NCBI GenBank assembly: GCA_964393335.1
Contig: CAYMTN010000006.1
Coordinates: 1 to 50,382 of the forward strand
Source of the DNA: CAYMTN01 sp964393335
GTDB taxonomy: Bacteria; Chloroflexota; Anaerolineae; Aggregatilineales; Aggregatilineaceae
Length of the DNA stretch: 50,382 nt
Direction: 5' to 3'
The position numbers and the translations under genes are program-made. This document shows, in pieces, positions 8,749-16,115 of the stretch. Each line of letters begins with the position of its first letter. Positions within the stretch are counted from its first letter, which is position 1. The notes beneath the pieces are model-generated. The model did not search any database. It saw only the letters and a program-made list of their open reading frames with translations, and was not told where the DNA came from.

Positions 8749-10059
8749 ATGAGACGCCGTTGGCTACCGGCAAGTCTGTGCTGCATAGGACTGGCATGCA
8801 TCATGCTGGCGTGTACACCGCAGGACTCGACTTCTGCACCTGACGCCACGCAGCAAACGCCGCCGCCTACGCCCGCCGTTGATGTGCTCCAGGTGAGCGG
8901 AACCTCGGATTCCGGCGCGCGGCTGCGCGTGACATTGCCGTCGATCAAACTGCTGAACGGCTCGGACCAGGGGGCGCAATTATTCCTGGTGCTGGCCGAT
9001 CCGCACGGCACGTATTCGTACCTGCTGTACCCCGCGAATCGTTCCGGTGACGAGTCGGAGCTGTTCGATCTGACCCACACGCCGCTGGAAATCAGCCTGA
9101 CGGACACCACGACCACCGTTTACCTGTGGATGCTGGCCGTGCATCACACGCGTTACCGGGCAGCCGAGCTTTTCGGCCTGGATGCGCTGGCGGCGAGCCT
9201 GGGGCTTGGGTTCCGCAACTGGCTGGCGGATGGCGATCCCAGCGACGACCCGCTGGCGGCGGTAGTTGATGCGTCAGATGGCGCGTTATATGAGTGGTTC
9301 GCTGAGATCGACGTGATCGGCCAGAATGTGGTCGCATTTGACGCCAACCGCGATTGGGATGTCGGCCTGTCCTCGCAGCGCTCGCCGGATGGTGGGTTGA
9401 ACGCGGTTTACACCGTGCAGCACATTTCGGCAGAAGATGTCGCCCTGCTGCCAACTCCGACGCCGGTTGATGACTATCCTGGCTATCACCTGAGTCTGGA
9501 CGAGACGTTTCCCGGCGGGCAGAGCACGTATCAATGGTATGAGGGGCAGGATAACAGCACGTATATCAACCGCGTCATCGACGGCGCGTATGAGATTCGC
9601 CTGACAGATATCGTGCAGCGTGAATTTGCCCTCTCATGGGGATCGATGGAAGAAGAACGCTTCGATGATTACGTCGCGGAAGCGCAGGTGCGACTGCTCG
9701 AATCGGGTGTGTCTGATGCGCGGTACGGCATCTGGTTCAACTACCAGGATGACTACAATTTTCTGTATTTCGGCATCTCGAATGACGGCAAGTACCGAAT
9801 TGCCGTGATCCTGCGCAATAGCAACCGGATCGAGGTTCAAGACTGGACCACGCACCCGGCCATCCGGCGAGGAACCGCCACCAATACGCTCACGGTCGAG
9901 GCGAATACCAACGGCGACATTCGACTCAGCGTCAACGGGGAACAGCTCAAAACGTTTAACGACCAGACCTTCACCGGCGGCTCGATTGCATTCTTCTGTT
10001 ATGCCGAAAGCGTCCCGGCCACCTGCCACCTTGAACACCTGCGCATCTGGGAGAAGTGA
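8749..10059 (+). CDS. Lipoprotein with C-terminal jelly-roll (LamG/DUF1080-like) domain
   Basis: A 436-aa secreted lipoprotein. The first 22 residues have an Arg-rich start, a hydrophobic core and a lipobox ending in Cys (IMLAC), followed by a Thr/Pro-rich linker. The middle (about 50-230) is of unknown fold. A second TPTP linker precedes a C-terminal region (about 255-436) with the pattern of concanavalin-like family-16-type domains: DETF start, YGIWFNYQDDYNFLYFGIS, a central TLTVEANTNGDIRLSVNGEQL and GGSIAFFCYAES near the end. Such domains usually bind or cut glycans; binding is only inferred here. GGAGAAACG precedes the ATG. It lies between the 1062-aa gene and the deacetylase-like gene and is probably co-transcribed with both. 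Confidence 0.8.
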   Translation: MRRRWLPASLCCIGLACIMLACTPQDSTSAPDATQQTPPPTPAVDVLQVSGTSDSGARLRVTLPSIKLLNGSDQGAQLFLVLADPHGTYSYLLYPANRSGDESELFDLTHTPLEISLTDTTTTVYLWMLAVHHTRYRAAELFGLDALAASLGLGFRNWLADGDPSDDPLAAVVDASDGALYEWFAEIDVIGQNVVAFDANRDWDVGLSSQRSPDGGLNAVYTVQHISAEDVALLPTPTPVDDYPGYHLSLDETFPGGQSTYQWYEGQDNSTYINRVIDGAYEIRLTDIVQREFALSWGSMEEERFDDYVAEAQVRLLESGVSDARYGIWFNYQDDYNFLYFGISNDGKYRIAVILRNSNRIEVQDWTTHPAIRRGTATNTLTVEANTNGDIRLSVNGEQLKTFNDQTFTGGSIAFFCYAESVPATCHLEHLRIWEK

Positions 10060-10070
10060 GGCGCTCCGTC

Positions 10071-10844
10071 ATGGCCCTGGATTTTACCCTGTCAGCGTTT
10101 GACGAGTTCTGTCAACGGCTCACCCACATGCCCGTTTTTACGGTTGGTGACTATCTCGCCCGCTCGCAGCCGCCGCCGACGCCCTTCGTGATCCTGCGCA
10201 TCGATGTGGATTACCGCGAAATGAACGCGGTCCGCATGGCGCGTTTGGCCAAACGGCATAACCTGGAGGCATCGTTCTATTTCCGGCACCGGGCAGGCTC
10301 ATTTGATCTCGACGCAATGCACACCATCGCTCACCTGAATCACGAAGTCGGTTATCACTTCGAAACGCTCGACACCTGCCAGGGCGATTTTGCAGCCGCC
10401 GCCGATCTGTTTTTGGAGCACCTCGCGGTGCTGCGTGCATCCGGCCTGACGATCCGCACCGCCGCCGCGCATGGTGCGCCGCCAACCGCGTCAAACTACT
10501 ACAGTAATCTGGACCTCTTGATCCACACGCCCGACCTCTACGAACGCGCCAATTTGATGGGCGAAACCACGTTAAGCGTCGATTTTTCGCGCGTGGAGTA
10601 CATCTCGGACGCCGGATGGCGCTGGCGGCGCTATCACTATTACCGTCCCGGCGTCAAAGGCAAACCCACCTCGCTGCACGCCACCATTCAGGACCTGCCG
10701 CGCCGTGACGCCGGGTTATACATCAACTTCCACGCGCATCAATGGTTCGCGCACCCGGCAGCCATGCTCTATTTCCGGCAGCGACACCGCGCCGGGACAC
10801 TGATTCTGCCGCTGTTACGCCGCTATTCGCAGGTTAAAAGGTGA
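10071..10844 (+). CDS. Polysaccharide deacetylase-like (NodB-fold) protein
   Basis: About 257 aa. ILRIDVDYRE (D45, D47) matches the D-D metal-binding motif of the NodB fold. HEVGYHFETLD (H91, H96, E98) resembles the H-x-x-x-H metal segment in spacing and context. AAHGAPPT near 137 and INFHAHQWF near 224 would supply later active-site positions. The family removes acyl groups from glycans, but many members of this divergent subgroup have unknown substrates. No signal peptide is seen, so an intracellular role is likely. ATG at 10071 has TGAGG 9 nt upstream; an in-frame GTG at 10056 overlaps the lipoprotein stop and is possible. The 3' end overlaps the convergent CPBP-like gene by 11 bp. Confidence 0.7.
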   Translation: MALDFTLSAFDEFCQRLTHMPVFTVGDYLARSQPPPTPFVILRIDVDYREMNAVRMARLAKRHNLEASFYFRHRAGSFDLDAMHTIAHLNHEVGYHFETLDTCQGDFAAAADLFLEHLAVLRASGLTIRTAAAHGAPPTASNYYSNLDLLIHTPDLYERANLMGETTLSVDFSRVEYISDAGWRWRRYHYYRPGVKGKPTSLHATIQDLPRRDAGLYINFHAHQWFAHPAAMLYFRQRHRAGTLILPLLRRYSQVKR

Positions 10845-11622
10845 CAATCGTTGGCACCAGAAACAGCAGCGTGCCGGCGGCGATCTGGCAGAAGAAACTC
10901 GCCGCCAGGCCATGCCGCCAGTTCACGTAACTGTACAGAAAGTTAAGCAACACCAGCGCAGTCCCAAACACGACTCCCACCACCGGCGTTTTGCCAAGTT
11001 CCAGGTTGGGGAAGAACATCAGGCCCGACCACATCGTCGCCAGAATTGCCACCACCGGAATCGGATGTGTCCGCTGCATCGCCCCCCGGAAAAACAGCGA
11101 TTCCGCAACCGGCATGACAAACACTGCCGCCTGAAACACCCACGTGTCGAACAACACGTTATCCGGCTGCCCGGCCCCAAACAACCGCTGGGATGCTGTC
11201 GCCAGCGTATCCGAGCTGGCAAACATCAACGCGCCGCCCGTAAACACCCCCAACGCGATGCCCCACAACAGGTCACCCGGATCGGTCACTTTCATGCGGA
11301 TTCCGCTTCCCATCACAAACGCGAGGCCCCCCATCAAGGCCATCAGCATCCACAGAATCACGTAACGAGCGTTGGCCTGAATCGGCGTGAGGCCAATGCT
11401 GAGCGCCATCACCATGATGTATCCAAAAACCGGGTCAAGGTCCTGGCGCGTGCTGCGCGGCGCGCCACTGCCGCCCACGCCTGACCAGTCTTCATCACGC
11501 TCATCCGGGCGCTGCGGGATCGCCTGGGGGGGATGGCCTTCGCGCAGGCGACGGCGATCACGCGGAATCATCGGTCGTGGCGAGGGCGCGTCAGAATCTG
11601 GCTCAGGATAGGGCGCGCTCAC
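10834..11622 (-). CDS. CPBP-type intramembrane metalloprotease homologue, motifs degenerate
   Basis: A 262-aa membrane protein with a polar Pro/Arg/Asp-rich N-terminus of about 65 residues and then six or so hydrophobic segments. The segment MPVAESLFFRG aligns with the CPBP (CaaX protease-like) motif PxAEExxFRG, but the second Glu is Ser. The second motif His is replaced (MFFPNLE), and the last-helix His position reads Cys in SFFCQI. The fold is probably kept while protease activity is doubtful. ATGA overlap with the threonine aldolase gene shows translational coupling. Confidence 0.65.
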   Translation of the reverse strand: MSAPYPEPDSDAPSPRPMIPRDRRRLREGHPPQAIPQRPDERDEDWSGVGGSGAPRSTRQDLDPVFGYIMVMALSIGLTPIQANARYVILWMLMALMGGLAFVMGSGIRMKVTDPGDLLWGIALGVFTGGALMFASSDTLATASQRLFGAGQPDNVLFDTWVFQAAVFVMPVAESLFFRGAMQRTHPIPVVAILATMWSGLMFFPNLELGKTPVVGVVFGTALVLLNFLYSYVNWRHGLAASFFCQIAAGTLLFLVPTIVTF

Positions 11623-12656
11623 GGCAGTTCTTTCTGTAGTGTCATCAAGACGTGAATCACGTCATCGTGCCGGATCCAATAGTGTGTCACGGCTCGAAAA
11701 CTCCGCTCGCCCATCGCCATCATCAGGATTCCCTGCTTCCGCAAGCGTTCGGCCAGGTCGGGCGCAGTGATGCGCGCGGCCTCACGCAGCGCAAAAAACA
11801 CCATGTTGGTCCGCACGCGGTCCAGGTCCACGTCACAGTGAGGCATATCGGCCAGTCCCTCGGCCAGCAGGCGCGCATTTTCGTGATCTTCGCCCAACCG
11901 CAGCGTCATTTTTTCCAGGGCGATCAACCCGGCAGCCGCCAGCACCCCCACCTGCCGCATGCCGCCGCCAACCAGCTTGCGGATGCGCCGCGCCCGTTCG
12001 ATGTACTCGGACGAACCAACCAGCACCGATCCGACCGGCGCGCATAACCCTTTCGATAGGCAGAAGGTCACGCTGTCAGCCGCTGCCACCAGATCGGCCA
12101 CGTCACACTCAAGCGCCGTCGCCGCGTTGAAGATGCGTGCGCCGTCGATGTGCAGCGCGACCCCATGCTCGCGCGCCATCGCGCCCACAGCGTCGATGTA
12201 GTCTTTCGGCACCGGGATGCCGCCGACGGTGCCTTGTGTGTTTTCCAGCGCGATCAGGCGCGTGCGCGGAAAGTGGATGTTGTCGCCGCGAATCGCGGCG
12301 CGGACGCCGTCCAGCGGCAGCGTGCCATCTGGCTGCACCGGCACGGTATGCGGCTGCACCCCGCCTAACGCGGAAATGCCCCCAGCCTCATATACGAACG
12401 TATGCGCTTTGTCGCCCAGGATCACTTCGTCGCCGCGCCCGCAGTGCGCCAGCACGCCGACCAGATTGCCCATTGTGCCGCTGGCAACGAACAGCCCGGC
12501 TTCTTTGCCCAGGCGGCGTGCAGACTCTTCCTGCAACCGATTCACTGTGGGATCATCGCCAAACACGTCATCGCCAACGGCAGCATGAGCCATCGCTTCA
12601 CGCATGTCGGGCGTGGGCCACGTGACCGTATCACTGCGCAGATCAACAAAATCCAT
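11619..12656 (-). CDS. Low-specificity L-threonine aldolase
   Basis: A 345-aa PLP enzyme of fold type I that cleaves L-threonine or allo-threonine to glycine and acetaldehyde. It starts with the family signature VDLRSDTVTWPT. H85 in DKAHTFVYE stacks on PLP, D171 and R174 (HIDGARIFNA) contact the cofactor, and K202 (CLSKGLCAPVGS) is the Schiff-base lysine. Length is typical. ATG at 12656 is chosen because AGGAG lies about 9 nt upstream and the conserved N-terminus begins there. The stop overlaps the start of the CPBP-like gene by 4 nt. It links amino-acid breakdown to one-carbon units, which fits the formate-THF ligase in the window, though the two genes are not adjacent. Confidence 0.93.
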   Translation of the reverse strand: MDFVDLRSDTVTWPTPDMREAMAHAAVGDDVFGDDPTVNRLQEESARRLGKEAGLFVASGTMGNLVGVLAHCGRGDEVILGDKAHTFVYEAGGISALGGVQPHTVPVQPDGTLPLDGVRAAIRGDNIHFPRTRLIALENTQGTVGGIPVPKDYIDAVGAMAREHGVALHIDGARIFNAATALECDVADLVAAADSVTFCLSKGLCAPVGSVLVGSSEYIERARRIRKLVGGGMRQVGVLAAAGLIALEKMTLRLGEDHENARLLAEGLADMPHCDVDLDRVRTNMVFFALREAARITAPDLAERLRKQGILMMAMGERSFRAVTHYWIRHDDVIHVLMTLQKELP

Positions 12657-12750
12657 GAGTCGTGATCTCCTGTCTGGTCTTGCCCTGGTCAAAAAGCAGC
12701 CCGACGTAATCATTACGCCGGGCAGCCATCCCATGTCGCAGCGGGGCATC

Positions 12751-12993
12751 TTACAACGACGATATCAATAGAGACAGCCCCACACACATCAGCACCAAAA
12801 ACAACAGCGAACACCCGATCGCAACAATCGGGATCGTGGTAGCGGTAACCCACGCCGAAGGCAGAAAAAATATCAACTTGGCGATGTTCGCCACCCACTC
12901 CGGCACTTCCTGCGCATCGGCAAATTCAGTCGGCGCACCGACAAACTGATCGCCAGTATCGCCAGAAGTCGGATCGTGGTCTACAGGCTCCAT
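12751..12993 (-). CDS. Small membrane protein of unknown function
   Basis: 80 aa. A polar, acidic N-terminus of about 33 residues is followed by two hydrophobic stretches (about 37-60 and 60-80) rich in Leu, Ile and Val. A GGAG sequence lies about 10 nt before the ATG. I recognise no family. It sits between threonine aldolase (94 nt downstream) and the nitrilase homologue (34 nt upstream), so it may be carried on the nitrilase transcript. Confidence 0.6.
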   Translation of the reverse strand: MEPVDHDPTSGDTGDQFVGAPTEFADAQEVPEWVANIAKLIFFLPSAWVTATTIPIVAIGCSLLFLVLMCVGLSLLISSL

Positions 12994-13027
12994 AACTCAC
13001 ACTCCGGGGCCGCCTGGACGCTGAAAG

Positions 13028-13864
13028 TTAATATTTTTTGACGATAGTGCGATACGCGGTAGGCTGGCGAGCCTGAAGCGTCTGGTATTCTTCGCGACAC
13101 TTCCGCACGTCGTCCAGATCAATGCGCGCTACGCAGTACCCTTCGCGCGGTTCCCCGCTCTCCGGGTCCTTTTCTTCGGCCAGCGACGCGAAAACCTTGC
13201 CACGCGGCCCGACGATCATACTCTCCCCGCCGAAATTCAGCGTAACGTCCTCGCCGACACGGTTCGCCGCCGCCACGTACAGCGCATTTTCAAACGCCCG
13301 CGCTTTCACATACGTGCGCCACTCCTCGACCTGGGACGTTTCCCAGTTTGCCAGCACACACAGCAGTTCGGCACCGTCAAGCGTCAGCGCGCGCGCCACT
13401 TCAGGAAACGCCAGGTCCCAACCGACCATCAGGCCAATCGTGCCGATCTCAGTCTCGATCACCGGCAGCCGGAATCCTTCGCGGAAGGCCATGCGCTCTT
13501 CGCCGCGCAGGTGTAATTTGTTGTAGCTGCCCAACATCTCACCTTCAGGGCCAACCAGCACCGCCGAGTTAAACAGCACGCTCTCGACTTTCTCTTTGGT
13601 TACCATACCAAACGCAATGTAGACGCCGAACTCTGCCGCACGCTGCGCCATCAGATTGACGGTTGGCCCGGGAATACGCTGTGCCATTTCGGTAAAGCGC
13701 ACGCCAAGCTCATAGCCGCTGGTCGCCAGTTCAGGGAACACGATCAGGTCAACTTTCTGTTGAGACGCGATCTTGGACACAAAATCCGACATCTTCACCA
13801 GATTGTCTTCCGACTCGCCCAAAGCCGGTTTCATTTGGACAGTAGCTATTGTAATTTCACGCAT
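13028..13864 (-). CDS. Nitrilase-superfamily carbon-nitrogen hydrolase homologue lacking the catalytic Cys
   Basis: 278 aa with the full C-N hydrolase fold. E45 (VFPELATSGY) and K116 (GSYNKLHL) of the Glu-Lys-Cys triad are present. The third motif, normally G-x-x-I-C-[YW]-D-x-x-F-P-E, reads GLMVGWDLAFPE, so Gly148 stands where the nucleophilic Cys should be. The codon is GGT (13421-13423), one base from TGT. The rest of the domain is intact with no frameshift. Such proteins normally hydrolyse amides or nitriles; this one is probably inactive for that chemistry, repurposed, or affected by a base-call error. GAGGAG lies 6 nt before the ATG. Confidence 0.88.
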   Translation of the reverse strand: MREITIATVQMKPALGESEDNLVKMSDFVSKIASQQKVDLIVFPELATSGYELGVRFTEMAQRIPGPTVNLMAQRAAEFGVYIAFGMVTKEKVESVLFNSAVLVGPEGEMLGSYNKLHLRGEERMAFREGFRLPVIETEIGTIGLMVGWDLAFPEVARALTLDGAELLCVLANWETSQVEEWRTYVKARAFENALYVAAANRVGEDVTLNFGGESMIVGPRGKVFASLAEEKDPESGEPREGYCVARIDLDDVRKCREEYQTLQARQPTAYRTIVKKY

Positions 13865-13954
13865 GGGTTCTCCTCATTCGGGGAATCAATATAATTAATC
13901 GTCGTGGCCGGGGGCTTAACGAATAATTGCACAGTTATTCAGATTCAACACCTT

Positions 13955-13984
13955 AATGTAGCGCCAAAATAGCCCAATTGTCAA
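13955..13984 (-). promoter_or_regulatory. Predicted promoter of the nitrilase homologue
   Basis: On the minus strand, a perfect -35 TTGACA (13979-13984), 18-nt spacer and -10 TACATT (13955-13960), about 90 nt upstream of the start codon. The rest of the 225-nt gap to the peroxiredoxin-like gene shows nothing clear. Confidence 0.6.
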
Positions 13985-14089
13985 ATACGGCAAACAATCA
14001 GAACGCATGAGCGGGTGAGCATGATCGGATTAACCATCACATTCGCCCGTCTGCCTGCAACCACAACTGCACCGTACAGACCGGCGCTC

Positions 14090-14566
14090 TCAACGAGTGT
14101 TCAAATCATCCAGTATGGACAAAACATCGGCGTTGGAGGGAATATCGCTCATCGAGGCACCATAATGTGTAAAAACCTGCTTGCCCTGCTTGTCGACGAT
14201 GACCAGCGCGGGCATGCGACCCATCTTCAGCCATTTGACCTGCTGACCGTAAAGATCGGCCACCTCGTGATCGGGATCGGCCAACCCGACAAATGGCAGG
14301 TGTTCTTGCTCCCAATACTGTTTGAACGCGCTCGGACTGTCGGGGCCGACTGCGATGATCTCCGCATCCCGCCTGACAAATTCCTGGTAGTCCTGGCGCA
14401 ACTGCGCCATGTGCCGGCGGCAGTGCGGTCACATGAATCCCCGGTTGAAGACCAGCACGACGTGTTTTTTGCCGCGATAATCTGACAGCCGGACCGGCTG
14501 CCCTGCCGTATCCGCGAGCACAAAATCAGGCGCTTCGACGGCATCCGTATCTCGTGGGTGGTTCAT
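14090..14566 (-). CDS. Peroxiredoxin-like selenoprotein candidate (in-frame UGA read as Sec)
   Basis: A 158-aa AhpC/TSA, thioredoxin-fold protein if UGA at 14429-14431 is decoded as selenocysteine. The frame runs from ATG 14564-14566, with GGAGG 8 nt upstream, through RGKKHVVLVFNRGFM, then U46-P-H-C49, into RRHMAQLRQDYQEFV and on to a normal stop. U46 falls exactly where the first Cys of the redox CxxC belongs. The coding signal is continuous on both sides, so a chance stop is unlikely. Known Prx-like selenoproteins carry a similar R-G-x-x-U-P-x-C motif. The role would be thiol/selenol peroxide reduction in the cytosol; no signal peptide is seen. A standard gene caller would only find a 106-aa fragment starting at Met53. 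Sec machinery (selA-D) is not in the window. Confidence 0.82.
14397..14427 (-). promoter_or_regulatory. Candidate bacterial SECIS hairpin just after the UGA codon
   Basis: One nucleotide after the UGA, minus strand, an 11-bp stem can form: CGCA/TGCG, one bulged T, CTGC/GCAG, one bulged C, GCC/GGC. The apical loop is GGCACAT. A G in the first two loop positions and a bulged stem fit bacterial SECIS features. The UGA-to-loop distance is 13 nt, a little shorter than in the E. coli elements, so this is a candidate rather than a proven element. Confidence 0.6.
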
Positions 14567-14595
14567 CGGTCGCTCCTCCATGACTCCCTGATCAG

Positions 14596-14625
14596 ACTAT
14601 AGAGCGAGCGTTGCAGAGACGCCAA
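14596..14625 (-). promoter_or_regulatory. Predicted promoter of the selenoprotein candidate
   Basis: Minus strand -35 TTGGCG (14620-14625), 18-nt spacer, -10 TATAGT (14596-14601). It is about 30 nt before the start codon at 14566 and supports translation from that ATG rather than from the internal Met53. Confidence 0.55.
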
Positions 14626-14682
14626 GATTTTCTAAGCCCCCGCTCAGGGGATTTGAGGCCTCCGTCAAACCAGGGGAGCGAC

Positions 14683-15597
14683 TCAGTGGGGCAGCTTGTT
14701 CAACACGTCTTGCAGCGGTACGGGCAACGGCGCTTCCACCGTGATTAACTCGCCCTTGTCCGGCAGCGTGAACGTGATGGCGGCAGCGTGCAGGAAATGG
14801 CGCTTCATCTTGATGCGCTGCTTGCGGCGGCCATACACCGTATCCCCCACGACCGGATGGCCGATAAACGCCATGTGCACGCGAATCTGATGCGTGCGCC
14901 CGGTTTTCGGGAACACTTCCACCAGGCTGTGGTCGGCATAGTGCTCGAGCACGTGATACTCGGTCACCGCCTCGCGCCCGTCACGCGTCACCGCCATACG
15001 TTTACGCTGGTTTGGGTCGCGGCCTATGGGCGCGTCGATCAAACCTTCCGGGGTATCGGGCAACCCTTCGATCAGGGCCAGGTAACGCTTTTCCACCTGC
15101 CGATCCTTGAACTGCGCGCGCAAGCTGTCTTGGGCAGCAGATGTTTTCGCCACCAGAATCACGCCAGACGTTTCTTTGTCCAGGCGGTGCACGATCCCGG
15201 CGCGCTCCGGCCCGTCAATCGTCGCAAGCTGCGGCCAATGCGCCAACACCGCGTTCACCAGCGTGCCGGACGTATGCCCGTACGCGGGATGCACAACCAT
15301 ACCCGCCGGTTTATCGATGACAGCCAGGTTATCATCCTCATAGAGAATCACCAGCGGGATCGTTTCGGGCTGCGGGGCCTGTTCTTTTTCGGCCACCGGC
15401 ACACGCACGTGTATGGCGTCGCCGTTTTCGAGACGGTACGACGCCTTGACGAATCCGTCGTTGACCGTCACCAGCCTGTCACGGATCAAACTCTGAATCT
15501 GTACGCGCGACAGGTCCGCGAAATGTGCCGCCAGCGCCTTGTCCAACCGCTCACCGGGGTGCTGGATCGTGAATTCAAAATCCTGGTAATCACTCAT
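14683..15597 (-). CDS. rluD: RluA-family 23S rRNA pseudouridine synthase, RluD-like
   Basis: 304 aa. The N-terminal S4 RNA-binding domain (about 14-75, GERLDKAL...LSRVQIQSLIRDRLVTVN) is followed by the RluA catalytic domain. GIVHRLDKETSG carries the catalytic D140, and KTGRTHQIRVHM is the second family motif. RluD-type enzymes convert uridines of helix 69 in 23S rRNA to pseudouridine; the exact target is inferred from the S4 plus RluA arrangement. Length is typical. It diverges from the YbgC-like gene across a short shared promoter region. Confidence 0.92.
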   Translation of the reverse strand: MSDYQDFEFTIQHPGERLDKALAAHFADLSRVQIQSLIRDRLVTVNDGFVKASYRLENGDAIHVRVPVAEKEQAPQPETIPLVILYEDDNLAVIDKPAGMVVHPAYGHTSGTLVNAVLAHWPQLATIDGPERAGIVHRLDKETSGVILVAKTSAAQDSLRAQFKDRQVEKRYLALIEGLPDTPEGLIDAPIGRDPNQRKRMAVTRDGREAVTEYHVLEHYADHSLVEVFPKTGRTHQIRVHMAFIGHPVVGDTVYGRRKQRIKMKRHFLHAAAITFTLPDKGELITVEAPLPVPLQDVLNKLPH

Positions 15598-15627
15598 CTA
15601 CCATTTCCATTTCACACGCCAAATTTC

Positions 15628-15656
15628 TTGCGGGGCATCCCATCACGGGCTAGAAT
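15628..15656 (+). promoter_or_regulatory. Predicted promoter of the YbgC-like gene
   Basis: -35 TTGCGG (15628-15633), exact 17-nt spacer, -10 TAGAAT (15651-15656). The expected transcript start near 15663 leaves room for the AAGGAG site that precedes GTG 15690. Confidence 0.6.
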
Positions 15657-15689
15657 GCAGCAGTCTCGACTATGGCTAAGGAGCAGCTT

Positions 15690-16112
15690 GTGGCCCCAAC
15701 CGATCGTCCCGTGACCGAGAACACGTTCTACGTCCGGTATGTCGAAACCGATGCAATGGGTATCACACACCACTCAAATTATATCGTCTACTTCGAAGAA
15801 GCCCGCAGCCACTATTCCCGCGTGCAAGGCGCAGATTATGCCGATTTCGAGCGCAGCGGCTACTGGCTGACCGTAGCCGAAGTCCATGCCCGCTATATCG
15901 TCCCGACGCATTACGCGCAGCAGATCGCGGCGCGCTGCTGGATCGAAGAACTGCGCAGCCGCACCGTGACGTTTGGCTACGAGATCGTAGACGCCGCCAC
16001 AAAACAGGTCTGCGTAACCGGCTATTCGCGGCACGTATGCATCAACCACGCGGGCAGCGTGACCAAAATCCCTGAAAGCTGGCTGTCCACGATGCGACAT
16101 GGCTTGCCGTGA
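15690..16112 (+). CDS. Hotdog-fold acyl-CoA thioesterase, YbgC/4-hydroxybenzoyl-CoA thioesterase-like
   Basis: 140 aa, single hotdog domain. The signature Y-x-E-T-D-A-M-G-x-x-H-H-S-N-Y (near residues 15-30) matches the YbgC/FadM active-site helix, where the Asp acts in thioester hydrolysis. GTG at 15690 is chosen because AAGGAG stands 6 nt upstream and the predicted transcript begins around 15663. ATG at 15672 would add six residues but has almost no leader and no ribosome site. The substrate is unknown; YbgC proteins hydrolyse short or medium acyl-CoA and associate with the Tol-Pal system in some bacteria, which is not visible here. Confidence 0.87.
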   Translation: MAPTDRPVTENTFYVRYVETDAMGITHHSNYIVYFEEARSHYSRVQGADYADFERSGYWLTVAEVHARYIVPTHYAQQIAARCWIEELRSRTVTFGYEIVDAATKQVCVTGYSRHVCINHAGSVTKIPESWLSTMRHGLP

Positions 16113-16115
16113 CAC

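Noticed and set aside
14090..14410. Peroxiredoxin-like gene as a short 106-aa CDS or a nonsense-mutated pseudogene
   Set aside because: Promoter, ribosome site and continuous homology lie upstream of the UGA, and the UGA replaces exactly the redox Cys with a hairpin next to it. A random stop would be unlikely to fall there.
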